Of a stretch of 64,000 bases of DNA, positions 41,819 through 53,700 are shown one piece after another. A program made the translations under genes and the position numbers. Position 1 is the stretch's first letter. Each line of letters begins with the position of its first letter. The stretch comes from a virus: positions 1 through 64,000 of IMG/VR virus record IMGVR_UViG_3300025785_000013; one strand, given 5' to 3'. Under the pieces are notes generated by a model. That model saw only the letters and a list, made by a program, of their open reading frames with translations, was not told the origin of the DNA and searched no databases.

Positions 41819-44740
41819 ATGACGATGGACACCGGTGGCGACAACCTAATCGCCAATGCCATCCGTATCGCTATCCTTGGTGACAACAAGCAATTCAAGA
41901 GCGTTGTCGGTGACAGCGTTGAATCAGCAAAGGCCGCAGCAGACGGCATCAAAGGTGCTTTTGCCGACGTAGGTGGGTTCCTTTCCAAGGCAGTTGGCTT
42001 CTTCGGTGTCGCTGCGATGGTTGACAAATCAGCAGAAGCCGCTTCCAAACTGACCGGTCAACAAAATCTTCAGGCAACGATTCTGAAGAACCAGTTGTCC
42101 CCAGAACTGGTGAAGCAGTTCGGCATCACTAAGGGAATCGAGGGTAATTACTCCAAGATTCTTGCCAATGCTGCGATGATTCAGTCAACTTCAACCGGTA
42201 TGAGCGTCACCCAGATAACGCAGGCCCAGACGATGTTCCTTACCAACAAGGAACTGGCCAATATGTTTGCCACCGGTCAGAAGATTACTTCTGGGCCACT
42301 GACCGGTATGAACGTTCAGTTGGAAAACGCAATGAACGCTGCTGCAAACTTGGCAGGAACGATGGGTGGCAACGTCTACGCCGCGTCTCGTCTGCTGAAC
42401 CGAGTATTGGAAGACCCGGCAAAGCGTGTGACAGCACTTCGCCGTTCTTCGTTGCAGTTGAGTACCGACCAAATCAACTCCATTAAGCAGATTGAGGCTT
42501 CACAGGGCAAAATCGCTGCCCGATACGCCACTTTGCAATTGGTGAACTCAGAACTCGGTGGTGCTGCTCAGGCAGTGGCCAACCCGATGGAGAAGTTGCA
42601 GAACGACTTCCAAAACCTCACCATCGAACTTGGTGAGGTTTTTCTCCCGTTAATTAACGCATTTTCTGATGTAATTGCTAATTTGGTTGGTTCAATTGCT
42701 CCGATGATGCAGCAATTGGCAAACGTTATTAAGCCAACAATGATGGCTATTGGAACTGCAATCGGTGATGTTTTTACGATTGTTGAACCAATCTTGAACA
42801 CCATTACCACAAGAATATTGCCAGACCTTATGATGGTTCTTCAACCAATTATTGACGCATTTGGTAAAATGGCAAACGCTTTTGCAAATTCTGCTGCTCT
42901 AAAAGACTTCTTGACCATCATAGGAAAGTTGTTTGACAACTTGTCTTTGAAACTTCTCAAATTGCTTCTTCCGTTATTCACCAATTTGCAAAAGACATTT
43001 GACAAAATGTCCAAAAACGGTCAATTGGACAAGTTGTTCAAAAATCTTGCCAACGTGTTCGCCACACTGCTGCCGATTCTTCCCCAACTCATCCAGTTCG
43101 CCATCACACTGGTGGAAGCGTTGTTCCCCCTGTTTCTCCAGTTCTTCCCCATCCTCATTCAATTTATGCAGTGGGGTGCTGATTTTCTTGCGTGGTGCAT
43201 CAAGGTTGTCCCTGCCGTAGCACAAGTTGTCGAAAAAATCCTAAAGTGGGCAGACGGGCTTCCCATCATCAAGCAACTGTCGCACCACACTGGCGTTCTG
43301 AAGGACATCATCCTTGGCTTGGTCGCAGTCTGGTTCACCAGAGGGATGTTCCTCGCTCCGTTGAAACTCATCATCGGCACTATTGACAAGATGCGGGACA
43401 GCATCAAGTTGGCCCAGAAGGGCTTCAAGGACTTGAAGGGAGGTGGCTTTGGTAAGGGCCTGAGGCAAATCCTCGGCCTTGGTGGGGCTGCTGAAAAAGA
43501 CGCACAAGTTGTTGCTGTAGAAGCGAACACGGTTGCCCTCGGTGAAAACACGGCTGCCCTTGGTGGCAACGCATTAAGCAACGAAGTTGGCGGTGGCGGT
43601 GGCGCAGGCAAAGACGCAAAGGAAGCCGAAGGATTCTTCAAGAAGTTTATGAAGTTCGCCAAGAACCCAGTGAAAACTTTCAAGGAGATGGCCGGAGGCG
43701 CACTGGGCAAGTTGAAGAACTTGTTTGGTCGTGGTGCTGGAAAAACTGCTGCTGGTGATGCAGCATCCACTGGCGAGGCTGCTGCTGGTGAAGCAGCATC
43801 CACTGGCGAGGCTGCTGCTGGTGATGCAGCATCCACTGGCGAGGCTGCCCTTGCTAGTGGTGGAGCAGAGGCTGCTGCTGCCACTGGTGGTGAAGCACTT
43901 GCCGGTGCTGGTGTTGCTGCTGCTGGCACCGGTGCAGCCGAAGGTGGAATCTTGGCTGCCGGTCTTGCCAGTGCGCCAGAAACCCTTGGTGTTGGTTTGG
44001 CCGTTGCCGCAGTTGCTGCTGGCGTAGTCGCTTTTCACAAGCAGATTGGTCACGCCATTAGCAAGACGGCAAAGTTCCTGTACCACGGCGCACAAGATGT
44101 AGCAAAATGGGGTTCCAAGGAGTTTGGACACGTCGAAAACGGAGTGAAAAACGTCGCCAAGTTTGTCGGTCACGTCGGACACGCTGCTATGGGTGTGGTG
44201 ACTGGTGGGCTTCACGCTGCTGGAACCATTGCTCACGGAATCGGTTCGGCCATTGGAGGCTTCTTTGGTGGCCTGTTCGGTGGTGGTGGAAGTTCCAGTT
44301 CTTCTTCCACCACCACTGGAAGTAGCAATGCGATGATTGGCTGGCTCATCAGGATTGCCCACAACACCTCAGCCACGGCCATTCTGCTGGACAAGGGTGG
44401 CAAGCCTCAGGAAATCGCCCGAATGATGAAGCACCCTGCGATGAAGAAGATGGTTGCTGCCCACTCCCACGAAATGATGAGCCAAGCAATAGCCAAGATG
44501 TTCGGTGCTGGCTCGTTGGTTGGGTCACTGTTCAGCAACGGAAGTCCAGCAAATGCTGGAAAGGCACTGGCCGGGTCAACTCGCACATCCGGGCCAACGC
44601 ACAACGTCACTATTTCACCAAACGCCTTTGTCGTGAACGTGACCGGTGGGGCAGACCCCAAGGTTGCCAAGCAAGTCGAAGCGGCAATCCAAAAGCACTT
44701 CAAGGAAATGCTCCGAACTACCAACGCAATGAGGGCATAG
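41819..44740 (+). CDS. Tape measure protein
   Basis: 973 residues, predicted mostly helical, with hydrophobic central segments (about 270-520, such as LANVIKPTMMAIGTAIGDVF) and an Ala/Gly-rich region. By the usual 1.5 angstrom per residue, tail length would be about 145 nm. A threefold 33-nt repeat (43745-43843) encodes an AGDAASTGEAA unit. No lytic or peptidase motif is clear. The start overlaps an AGTGAAAT word. Confidence 0.9.
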   Translation: MTMDTGGDNLIANAIRIAILGDNKQFKSVVGDSVESAKAAADGIKGAFADVGGFLSKAVGFFGVAAMVDKSAEAASKLTGQQNLQATILKNQLSPELVKQFGITKGIEGNYSKILANAAMIQSTSTGMSVTQITQAQTMFLTNKELANMFATGQKITSGPLTGMNVQLENAMNAAANLAGTMGGNVYAASRLLNRVLEDPAKRVTALRRSSLQLSTDQINSIKQIEASQGKIAARYATLQLVNSELGGAAQAVANPMEKLQNDFQNLTIELGEVFLPLINAFSDVIANLVGSIAPMMQQLANVIKPTMMAIGTAIGDVFTIVEPILNTITTRILPDLMMVLQPIIDAFGKMANAFANSAALKDFLTIIGKLFDNLSLKLLKLLLPLFTNLQKTFDKMSKNGQLDKLFKNLANVFATLLPILPQLIQFAITLVEALFPLFLQFFPILIQFMQWGADFLAWCIKVVPAVAQVVEKILKWADGLPIIKQLSHHTGVLKDIILGLVAVWFTRGMFLAPLKLIIGTIDKMRDSIKLAQKGFKDLKGGGFGKGLRQILGLGGAAEKDAQVVAVEANTVALGENTAALGGNALSNEVGGGGGAGKDAKEAEGFFKKFMKFAKNPVKTFKEMAGGALGKLKNLFGRGAGKTAAGDAASTGEAAAGEAASTGEAAAGDAASTGEAALASGGAEAAAATGGEALAGAGVAAAGTGAAEGGILAAGLASAPETLGVGLAVAAVAAGVVAFHKQIGHAISKTAKFLYHGAQDVAKWGSKEFGHVENGVKNVAKFVGHVGHAAMGVVTGGLHAAGTIAHGIGSAIGGFFGGLFGGGGSSSSSSTTTGSSNAMIGWLIRIAHNTSATAILLDKGGKPQEIARMMKHPAMKKMVAAHSHEMMSQAIAKMFGAGSLVGSLFSNGSPANAGKALAGSTRTSGPTHNVTISPNAFVVNVTGGADPKVAKQVEAAIQKHFKEMLRTTNAMRA
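43745..43843 (+). repeat. Three tandem 33-nt repeats in the tape measure gene
   Basis: Near-identical units of the form GCTGCTGCTGGTGATGCAGC plus ATCCACTGGCGAG encode AAAGDAASTGE three times; the middle copy has GAAGCA in place of GATGCA. Copy number may vary between isolates. Confidence 0.8.
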
Positions 44741-44778
44741 CATATTCAGTGAAATAGGGTAGAGTATTCGGGAGGGCT

Positions 44779-47700
44779 ATGAATAACTACGTTGCCAACC
44801 CAAACTACTCAGACGCTGCTGGCTCGCCCTACTGGACTGTTGTGGTTCCGGGGGCGCAGACGCTTTCACCCGATGAGGCCGTAGCCGACATTACCCAACT
44901 CGCCGTTGGTACCGTGATGGATAACGGCTACTACCGTGCTGCCCAAGTCCAAGACGTCTCTAAGTTGGGAGTTGCTGGAACTTCGCTGTCTGTCACAACC
45001 GGCGGGCAATATGGGAACACGAACCCGTCACCGTTCTTCGACAGGGGCGATTCGTTCGCTTACGTCAACAGCGTGGCAGGAATCAGCACTGGCCTGCGTA
45101 TAGCAATTTTGGAAGGTTTGCAGACCGACGCTTCACCATACACGGCTGGCTCAATGTCCACCGATGCCTTTACGAGCGAGTGGATGACGGCTCGTGCAGT
45201 TGGACAGATTCCAGCAGTTGCGAACAACCAGAACTACCAATCGTTCCAAAGTGGGAGCCTGACTTCTTCCTACTGCGCCTACTTGATGACCAACGGCAAT
45301 GCGTTCGGTGCAGCCGGATTCCTCACCCCGATTAGTTCGTTCAGCACGAGGTTCAGTGGTGCGACTTCGTACTGGCTGACCCCGGCTTCAGCAGCAGCGA
45401 CATCCCCGTACTTCTTCATCTCAGCATCTTCTGACCCTCAGGCGATGGCAAACTTCATTAGCGAGTTTGCCTCGGATTTCACTGCAACGGGTACGGCCAT
45501 CAACTCAATTCTGGTCGGCTCTAGCCGGAGCATCGTCAACTGCGTCGTTGACCCCTCGGTAAACGGATTTACTACCGGTCAGTACCTTTCGTTCGTTGAC
45601 ATTGGAACGAACACCATCCTTTCGCCAGCGTCGTACCAGAACCAAAGCACCACCGGTTGGTACGTTGGCCAAGTCACGGGGATGAACTCATTCACCATTC
45701 TCGCTACGACTACCACTGGTGGCTCTAGTGCAACGGTCACTTTCAACCCAACCACAGAAGACCACACCGGCGTTCTCCCCGGAATGATTGTTGCTGGAAC
45801 AGGGATTCCTTCCGGTGCGACGGTTGTTTCCGTGGGGGCCAGTTCGTTCACGATTTCAGCAGGGGCAACGATTGCTACGACTGGCGTGACTTTGACAATT
45901 TCCAAAGGTGCCACCAACTCGTACTTCCTCGTCTGTGACCGCAGCACCAACTACGGGCAGCCCATCCCCGGAACTTGGAACCAACTGATTTTGACAACTT
46001 CTGCCATCAGCAGTACAACTTTGACGATTTCAGCAATTGCTACTTCGTCTGGCTCCACTGCTGGCTACGGATACGGAACGGTTCTTGCCGGGGGTTCCAC
46101 CTACGCATCTGGCGTTTCAACTGGATTGTTCTCTAACAGTGGCCCATTCTCCATCGCCGTGGGCAGCACGATTCCTATTGCCACTCACTACGGTTCCACT
46201 TCGGCTGGCACAACTGCGACCCTCGGCTACGTCTCTGCTCCGAGCAATGTCGTGTCGTTCATCGCTTCCGGCACTTCCGGCACCAACACAATCACCATCA
46301 CAAGTTCTCTCTACATCCTCGGCAATGGAATGTTGGCTGTTGGTCAGTCCATTAGTGGCACTGGCATCCCCAGCAATTCGTACATCACGGCCATCTCTGG
46401 CAACACGCTGACGATTTCAGCAAACTTGACTGCAAACCTGAACGGCACCACAAGCATTGCCACGACATCGTGTTCGGGAATGATTTACGGCACTTCGTTC
46501 CCTGCTGGAAACACCATCGTCCTCAACAACAACGACAACACTTACGTCTTTGATTTCGGCGTTCCTTACTTCGCTCCGTACTTGACGAACACTGGTGGAG
46601 GTTCAATCCCGCCCGGCGAGACACCAACTGCCGGTGTCGGTGGCTCGCACTACGGCTGCGATTTCTACCTGCCGGTCACGCTGACCAACATCATTGGCAC
46701 CCCGTTGGCCAACTTCCAAAGCGCAGCAGTCACTGGGTCTAGTAGCGCAATCTATGTAGATACCACCACCAACTTCTACGTCGGACAAAAAATCACATTC
46801 GGCAGTTTTGGAAACTTGACAATCACGTCTGTTCCGTCATCCACTGAAATCATCGTTAGTGGCACGGCTGCTGGGGCTGCGACCTACAACACGGTCAACT
46901 ACTCCAACGGGTCTTCACCAAACGACATTTGGAACTACGACGATTACTTGCTCTCCGGGGCTGTGTTTGACACGGTGACTGGTACCACTTCTGGTACCGG
47001 TGCCATTGGCTTCGACGGCACATTCATTACTGGATTCCACCAGACCGGCACTTACGTCTTGGCGTACCAAGATGGGCCTCGGTACATCGGCTCATCATCA
47101 GTTGGAGACTTGGAGCAGATTGTTCCAACAACGATTGGCTCAACGGTTGGTGGAACCCTTTACCAACCAGTCGCTGCTGGCTCCACGACATTCGCCGTGA
47201 ATCCAAACCCAAACACCGTTCCCGGCACCACGACATTTGGAATCAACCAGTACCAGAACTATACCTACGGTGGGTTTGTCCCCCTCATCAACAACGGTGT
47301 GACCAACAACTTCGTTGGCAACATCACCACCGGAAGTACGGTCATCACTGGCGTTGCTTCCCAGTACTCATTTGGACTTTCGGTTGGACAAACTGTTGAC
47401 ATTGCAAGCACGGCCCACTTCCCAAGTGGTACTGAAATCGTAACCGTCGGTAAGGGGACTGTCACGGTTTCCAATGCTGCGACAACATCAGCAAGCGCGA
47501 CAAGCCTCACTGCGACTTCCAATGCCATCTACACCCTCGTCGTGGGTCAAGGCTCCACGCAGGAAATGGTGGCAGTTATTTCACCAAGCAACTCAACTTC
47601 TCTCGGCTCCACTGGGTCGAACCCAATTGGCCTTCCCTTTACGCCCGGTGAAACCCTTGACGGCTCCGGCAACATCAACAGCCCAATGCTTTGGACACTG

Positions 47701-50700
47701 GCAGACGGTCAGACGTTCCAATTTGACCACGACGCTGGTGACATCGTTGTCACGCCGAACGTGGTCTACTCGGTTGGTGGAAGCACGATTTCCCACGCTC
47801 AGCAAACTCCGTTCTTAGGTGACCCCAACGTTGGAACGGTCTACTCCATTAGTGGTGGAACCGATTACGCCCAGACGAACGCTCTCATCGCCACGAACCC
47901 GACGAGCGAACTCATCATCAACGCTGCTGCGAACTTCAACCTGACAAACCCGTGGTTGGATTCTGGCGTTGGTGGCTTCCCCAACATCAGCACGAGCCTC
48001 GCTGCGACGGCCTCGGCTGGAGACACCACCATCACGGTGGCCGACAACGCTGGATTTCCACAAACCGTGCAGACGGTTTTCCAAAACGGAATCACCATCC
48101 AGCCCTCGACTGTTGGAACTCTGGTGGGCAGTCTCGCTGCCAATGCAACATCCCTCACCATCATTCCAAAAGCCGAAGTCCCTCAGACCACGCCGTTCTT
48201 CATCAACATCTCTGGGCTTTCGGGTACTGAAACCCTTGAAATTGGCTCGGTGTACTACAACAGCGCACTGAACCTCGCCACTCTGCAACTCTCCAACTTC
48301 CAAGTCCAAGGAATGGTCGCTACTGGCAGCACCTCGGTCTGGCTTGGCGCAGCAGCAATCACCAACGTTGCACCCGGACAGGTCATTACGGACACGCTTG
48401 GCTACATCCCTGCTGGAACCACGGTTGTCAGTGTTTCTACGACCAGCATCACGATTTCCAATCCTGCCACCAACGGTGCAACGGAGAACTTGCAGTTTTA
48501 CACCTCGTCAACGACGCTCTCCTACGCCGACCTCACGCCTGTTCTGCTGGACAGTTTCCCGACAGACACTCAGTATCACACCCTTGAAGTACCATCGTTC
48601 TACCTGACTACGGCCCTGAACCTCGGTGCAACGGTCACGTCACTTTCCACCACCCCGTTGCCTGTGACCGTGCCTTCCGGCACGACGCTCTACATCAACA
48701 ACGGCATCTTTTACGATTCGTTCGTCACTTCAGCAACGGCAAATGCCGGTGCGACTGGTGTTTCCATCAACTCGTACACGCCACACTTTCCTTTTCCGGC
48801 TTCGTCGGGGAGCAGTGGAGTTTTCACCACTTACGGTTCGATTGTGTCCGTTGGCCTTGCATCTCCCTTGCAGCCGAACCAAACCATCTTCCTCAACTGC
48901 CCCGGTGCCATTGGTAGCCTTGGCAACCCATCTTTTGGAATCACGGTTAAGGAATACACGCCTCAGAACGCTTTCACCATCCCGGTTCTGCCATTCATCT
49001 CACCTTACGCCTTCGATACCACGACTACCGAAGTGGACTTCACGGGTTCGGTGACCAACGGCTCCAACGCCATCACCTCGGTAAGCAGCACGGCAGGGCT
49101 TTCGGTAGGCCAACAAGTCTTCACCAGCCAAGACGGGCTTTCTACGACCCAGCCTGCGTTCATTGCTGAAATCAGTGGCTCTACGGTCTACCTGACCACT
49201 CCTTCAGTCACGGCAGCAACCGGGGCGACGAGCCAGTACTTCAACGTCTACCCGACGCAGTTCTTGTCACCATCGCCCGTGACGCTGGATGCCGACCCGT
49301 TGCAAGAGGTCGTGTACCCAATTTCAGTGCCAGTCCCGAACGCCATCAACCCAAACGCTTGGGATGTCAACTTGGCTCTGTCTCTGGCCTACGACCACGA
49401 CTTTGGTGCTGAAGTCTTTTACTACGCTTACCCGACCAACTTCCACGTCAATGATGTGACCTACCGGCCAGACTTGGGCATCTTCCAAACGTGGGATGGC
49501 AGCCAGTGGCGCACGACGAGGGTGAACGCAGTTCAGGCCCTTCTGTCCATTCTTGGCTCCTTTGGTGGAAAAGACACAACCAACGTCACGCTCATTGACC
49601 CAAACACTGGGGCAAACACGCCACCTGACGTATTCGCCAACACGCTTTCGACGGCCTTCACTGCCTACTTTGGTGGAAACCGTTCCAAAGACCCGAACGG
49701 CGACGAGTGGACTGGCGATGCCCTTAACAACATTCTGCTGAACATCTCTGTTCAAGTTCCCCAAAACCAAACGGTGGCCTACCGAAGCCTCGGCCTCATC
49801 GCCCAGTACAAGTCGGAGCCACTGGCCGAGAGCATCTACATTTCACCATCGGACAACTGCGTCATCAACGAGGATGCTGTCACCTCGGTCAACTGGACAT
49901 ACAGCGACCTTGACAACGACCAACAAACCGGTTGGTCAGTGAAAATCTTCAGTCAGGCTTCCGTCTATCTGCCAAACTTCAGCCCCGACACGACAACCCC
50001 TGTCTGGCAGAAGTCGGCTTACAACGCTTCCACCTCTGTGACGTTCGACACCGACAGTGGCTTCGTCAACGGTCAGAAGTACTACGCCTATGTCAAGGTT
50101 TCCAAGACATTCCACCAAAAGGACTGGTGGGGTGCGTGGAACTCTTGCCCATTTACGGTCATTATCAACGCTCCGCAGGCACCGATGGTTGCCGTGTACG
50201 CCGACGATGACAACGCTGTCAACACCATCACCATTCAAAGCACGGACAACTTGCTCGGCCCAGACAACGGCAGTTTCACCAACTCGCTCGGTGGCTGGAC
50301 ACGAGGAAAAAACGACACCGTTGGCACTTCGCTGGAAGTCGCATCTACCGGTATCGCCCTTCGCACCCCACTAACGGCAGGAACGGTTTACACCTCACTG
50401 AACGTCGGAGCAATTGGCTATATCGCTTCCGGCTCAACTATTGCTTCGTCTGGCAAGGGTACGTTCAAGGTTTCCAGCACTTATCCAAAGAACACTGACG
50501 CACTGGGCTTCCCAGTTTCCGGTGAGTTTTGGGTCACTATCGGTGGTGAAAACATCCTCGTGACCAACAAGGTTGACGGCAACAACTCCGGCGACACTTT
50601 TGTCATCCAGCAGCGCAACTACACCGTCGCTGGGGTTCCAAGCACTCAAAGCGCACACGCAGCAGGCGCAACGGTGACTTTTGGATTGCAGGAGCCAATC

Positions 50701-53700
50701 TTCGTTGATTCCGAACTGCAACTGCATTTCACTGAAGTTATTGAACAGAAGTGGGTGGACAAGCAAAAAATTCTCGTTCGCACCATCCCCGGAACGCCCG
50801 GATGGTCAAGCACGAACACCACCGGATTCCAAATCATCAGCAACGGTCAAGGCAACCAAGTCCACGTCGTTGACCCCGGCAACGTTCTCTCTAACGGGTG
50901 GGCAGGTAGAACCGTCTACATCAACCACAAAGAAAGTATGGGTTGGACAACAGCGCAAGCGTCGCAGACGGTCAAGAGAGTTCTCGGCTCCCTCATCGGC
51001 AACGCAATCAACTACAACGTTTCCAAACTGGAGCCAGCAGTCATTCAGTCGGTCAAGGCTGTTTCCACCATCCCATCACGAACCACGACCCTTGCAGTTG
51101 TCAGCACTGATACCCAATTCCCCAAGGGCAACGGTCTATACATCCCAGTGACCCCCAAGGGTGGGTACCCGCTTCTTTCGCTTCCGGCAGGGACAGTTCT
51201 CAACATTAGTAATGGACAAATTATTGGTGTCAATGTCTTTCAAGGTGGGAAGATAGACTGGACACACTACAACGCCATCAACACCGTGACCCTCACCGCG
51301 CCGTATCGAATTGGCGACAGTGGGATGCACGTTGCTGGAATCACCAACGGTTTTGGAAGCAACGTCAAGGCTAAGGATATAACCCTTGGGTTCCTACCAA
51401 GGGGAGCAGTCATCACCTATGTCGCTCCGAGCCTCTACACCGAAAAGGTTGTGACATTCACCAAGCCTTACGGCAAGCAGGCTCCCTATACCGGTATCGG
51501 CGTTTCGATTGGCGACACTCTTGACCTTTCGGTCACGACGTACTACGCAGGAACCAGTGCTGTAAACGTCTACGGCTACAAGTACACCAACAAAGTCGGT
51601 GGCCCCGGACACACCAAACTCGTACCGTTGGAGCAAAAGGTCATTTCGGATTTCACTGTTCCGTCATTCTCGGCTACAGGAACGGTTGGAACGCTCGTCG
51701 GAACGACGTTTACACCACTAACAACCGGAGCGAGCGTCGCAAACCTCACGGCGACGTGGAGTATCTACGGCAACACGATTACAGCAGCCAGTACTGCTGG
51801 CCTCGCAGTTGGACAACTCGTATCCGGCTACGGCATCCAGTCCAACTCGTACATCACCAACATCAGTGGCAGCAGTGTCACGCTTTCCAACCCAACCAAC
51901 GTTGCTACCGGTTCCAGCATCGGGTTGTTGGCGTATCCGACATTCAACGCCATCCAATTGTCCACCAACCCGTTCGGTTCCACCTCGCCGGTTGGCGATG
52001 CAGTCACCGGTGCCGGTATCTCCCCGGCAACGGTTGTTAATGCAGTCGGTTCCACCTACTCAGTGGTGGGTCTTTCGGCAACCGGTGTCGTACAGTTCCA
52101 AAGCGTCAGCGCAACGGCTCCGTACAACCCAATTAAACCTGTGGTGCAAATCCCAGTGACGTTTAACGGGGCTGCCAACTTCAAGATTCCAGCAGGCTCC
52201 ACGGTCATCAAAACCAAGCCGTTTGTTGCTCATTCTTCGTTTCCCTTCGGAACAGCAGTCAAGATTAACTACCCGGCTCTGTACTCTGACCACACCTTCA
52301 CTATCGTTCCAAACGGTGGGTCTGGGACTGGAACGGACATTGCTGAAATCGGCCTGCTCCACACATCTGGGTCAAACTACACCGGTAAGTTCACCCCAAC
52401 CAATTCCATTCCAATCATCGCTGGCCTCACCTATGGAATCGTTGGCTTCACTCGCCTGATGACCACTCCACGCACGAGTGGTGGAATCCCCACGATGAGC
52501 GTGTTCGTTGACATCTACGATGCCAGTGGGAACTGGATTGGAACGGAGAACAGCAGCAACCCTGCCTACCAAGCCGTCCTTTCCAGCAGCACTGGTCAAT
52601 GGGGTTCGGGATGGGTTCCAGTCGCCTATTCATTCGTCGCCCCCACCAACGCAGCCTACGCAGTGCCTCGCTTCCAATGGAAGAACGTATCTTCGGTGGA
52701 TGCCTACGGTCTTTCCGGCTTGATGTTCAAGGCAATCAACCTTCCGGCGTTCGACCTCAACCACAACATCGTGAATATCACCTCGCAGATTGGCACTTCC
52801 AGCCAACTGATGCGCTTGGAGACGAGCCTTTACCCACAGGGAACGAGCAGCAACGACAACACGCAGGTTGCCAACGCGATTTCACTGCCCCAATCTTCTT
52901 CCGAATCCTACGCATCTCTTGGTGGGTACGACAGCCTGTACGTCTTCGACCCCTACAACACTTCCGGCGTGTACGAAATTCAGCAGGGTGGCTCGGACAA
53001 CGAGTTGTTCACGACCCTTACGGCAGCAGTGACCGTTGGAGTTCCCGTTGGTGGAATCACCTACTTGCCTCTCGCCAGTACAAAGGGTATTGCAGTCGGC
53101 ACCACGCTCTACGTTGACTACGGAAACGCCAACACCTACGAAAATGTCATTGTTGACCCCAGTTGGGATGGTTCCACCAACGTGGCCGTACAAACCAACA
53201 CGGGCAATGGCTACAGCACGGCAAACGGTTTTGCTAGAAACCACTCCCTCGGCGCACGAGTGTACGTCGTGACGATTGGACTTGCTGGAACGGTTAACTA
53301 CACCCACGTTGCAGGAGCCACTGCCAGCCAAGGCGTGGCCATCTTCAACTGGAACAGTGACGGATTCGTCAATCAGCCCAACGACACTTACGAGTACCTT
53401 GTTCAAAAGTCCGTTGACGGCGGAGCGACGTGGACACCGATTCGCAACGGAAACAACGTCAAGGCAACTGGAACCGGTTGGGCAACCATCACCGACTACG
53501 AGGCAGTCCCCGGACAAGCGACGCTGTACCAAGCCATTCCAAAGTTCGTCAGCAAGGCTGGCACAGTCACGAAGCGTGGGCCGAAATCAGCACCAATCGC
53601 CCCTGAGAACACGATGACTACTTCGACGTGGTGGATTGCCGACAGTTCCAACCCGACCAACCGATTCCCCATCTTGGTGCAAAACCAGTACACGGACAAA

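Noticed and set aside
43159-43929. A 256-codon minus-strand frame in the tape measure region
   Set aside because: Antisense of the Ala-rich repeat; the product is Pro/Ala/Ser low complexity and overlaps a clear tape measure.
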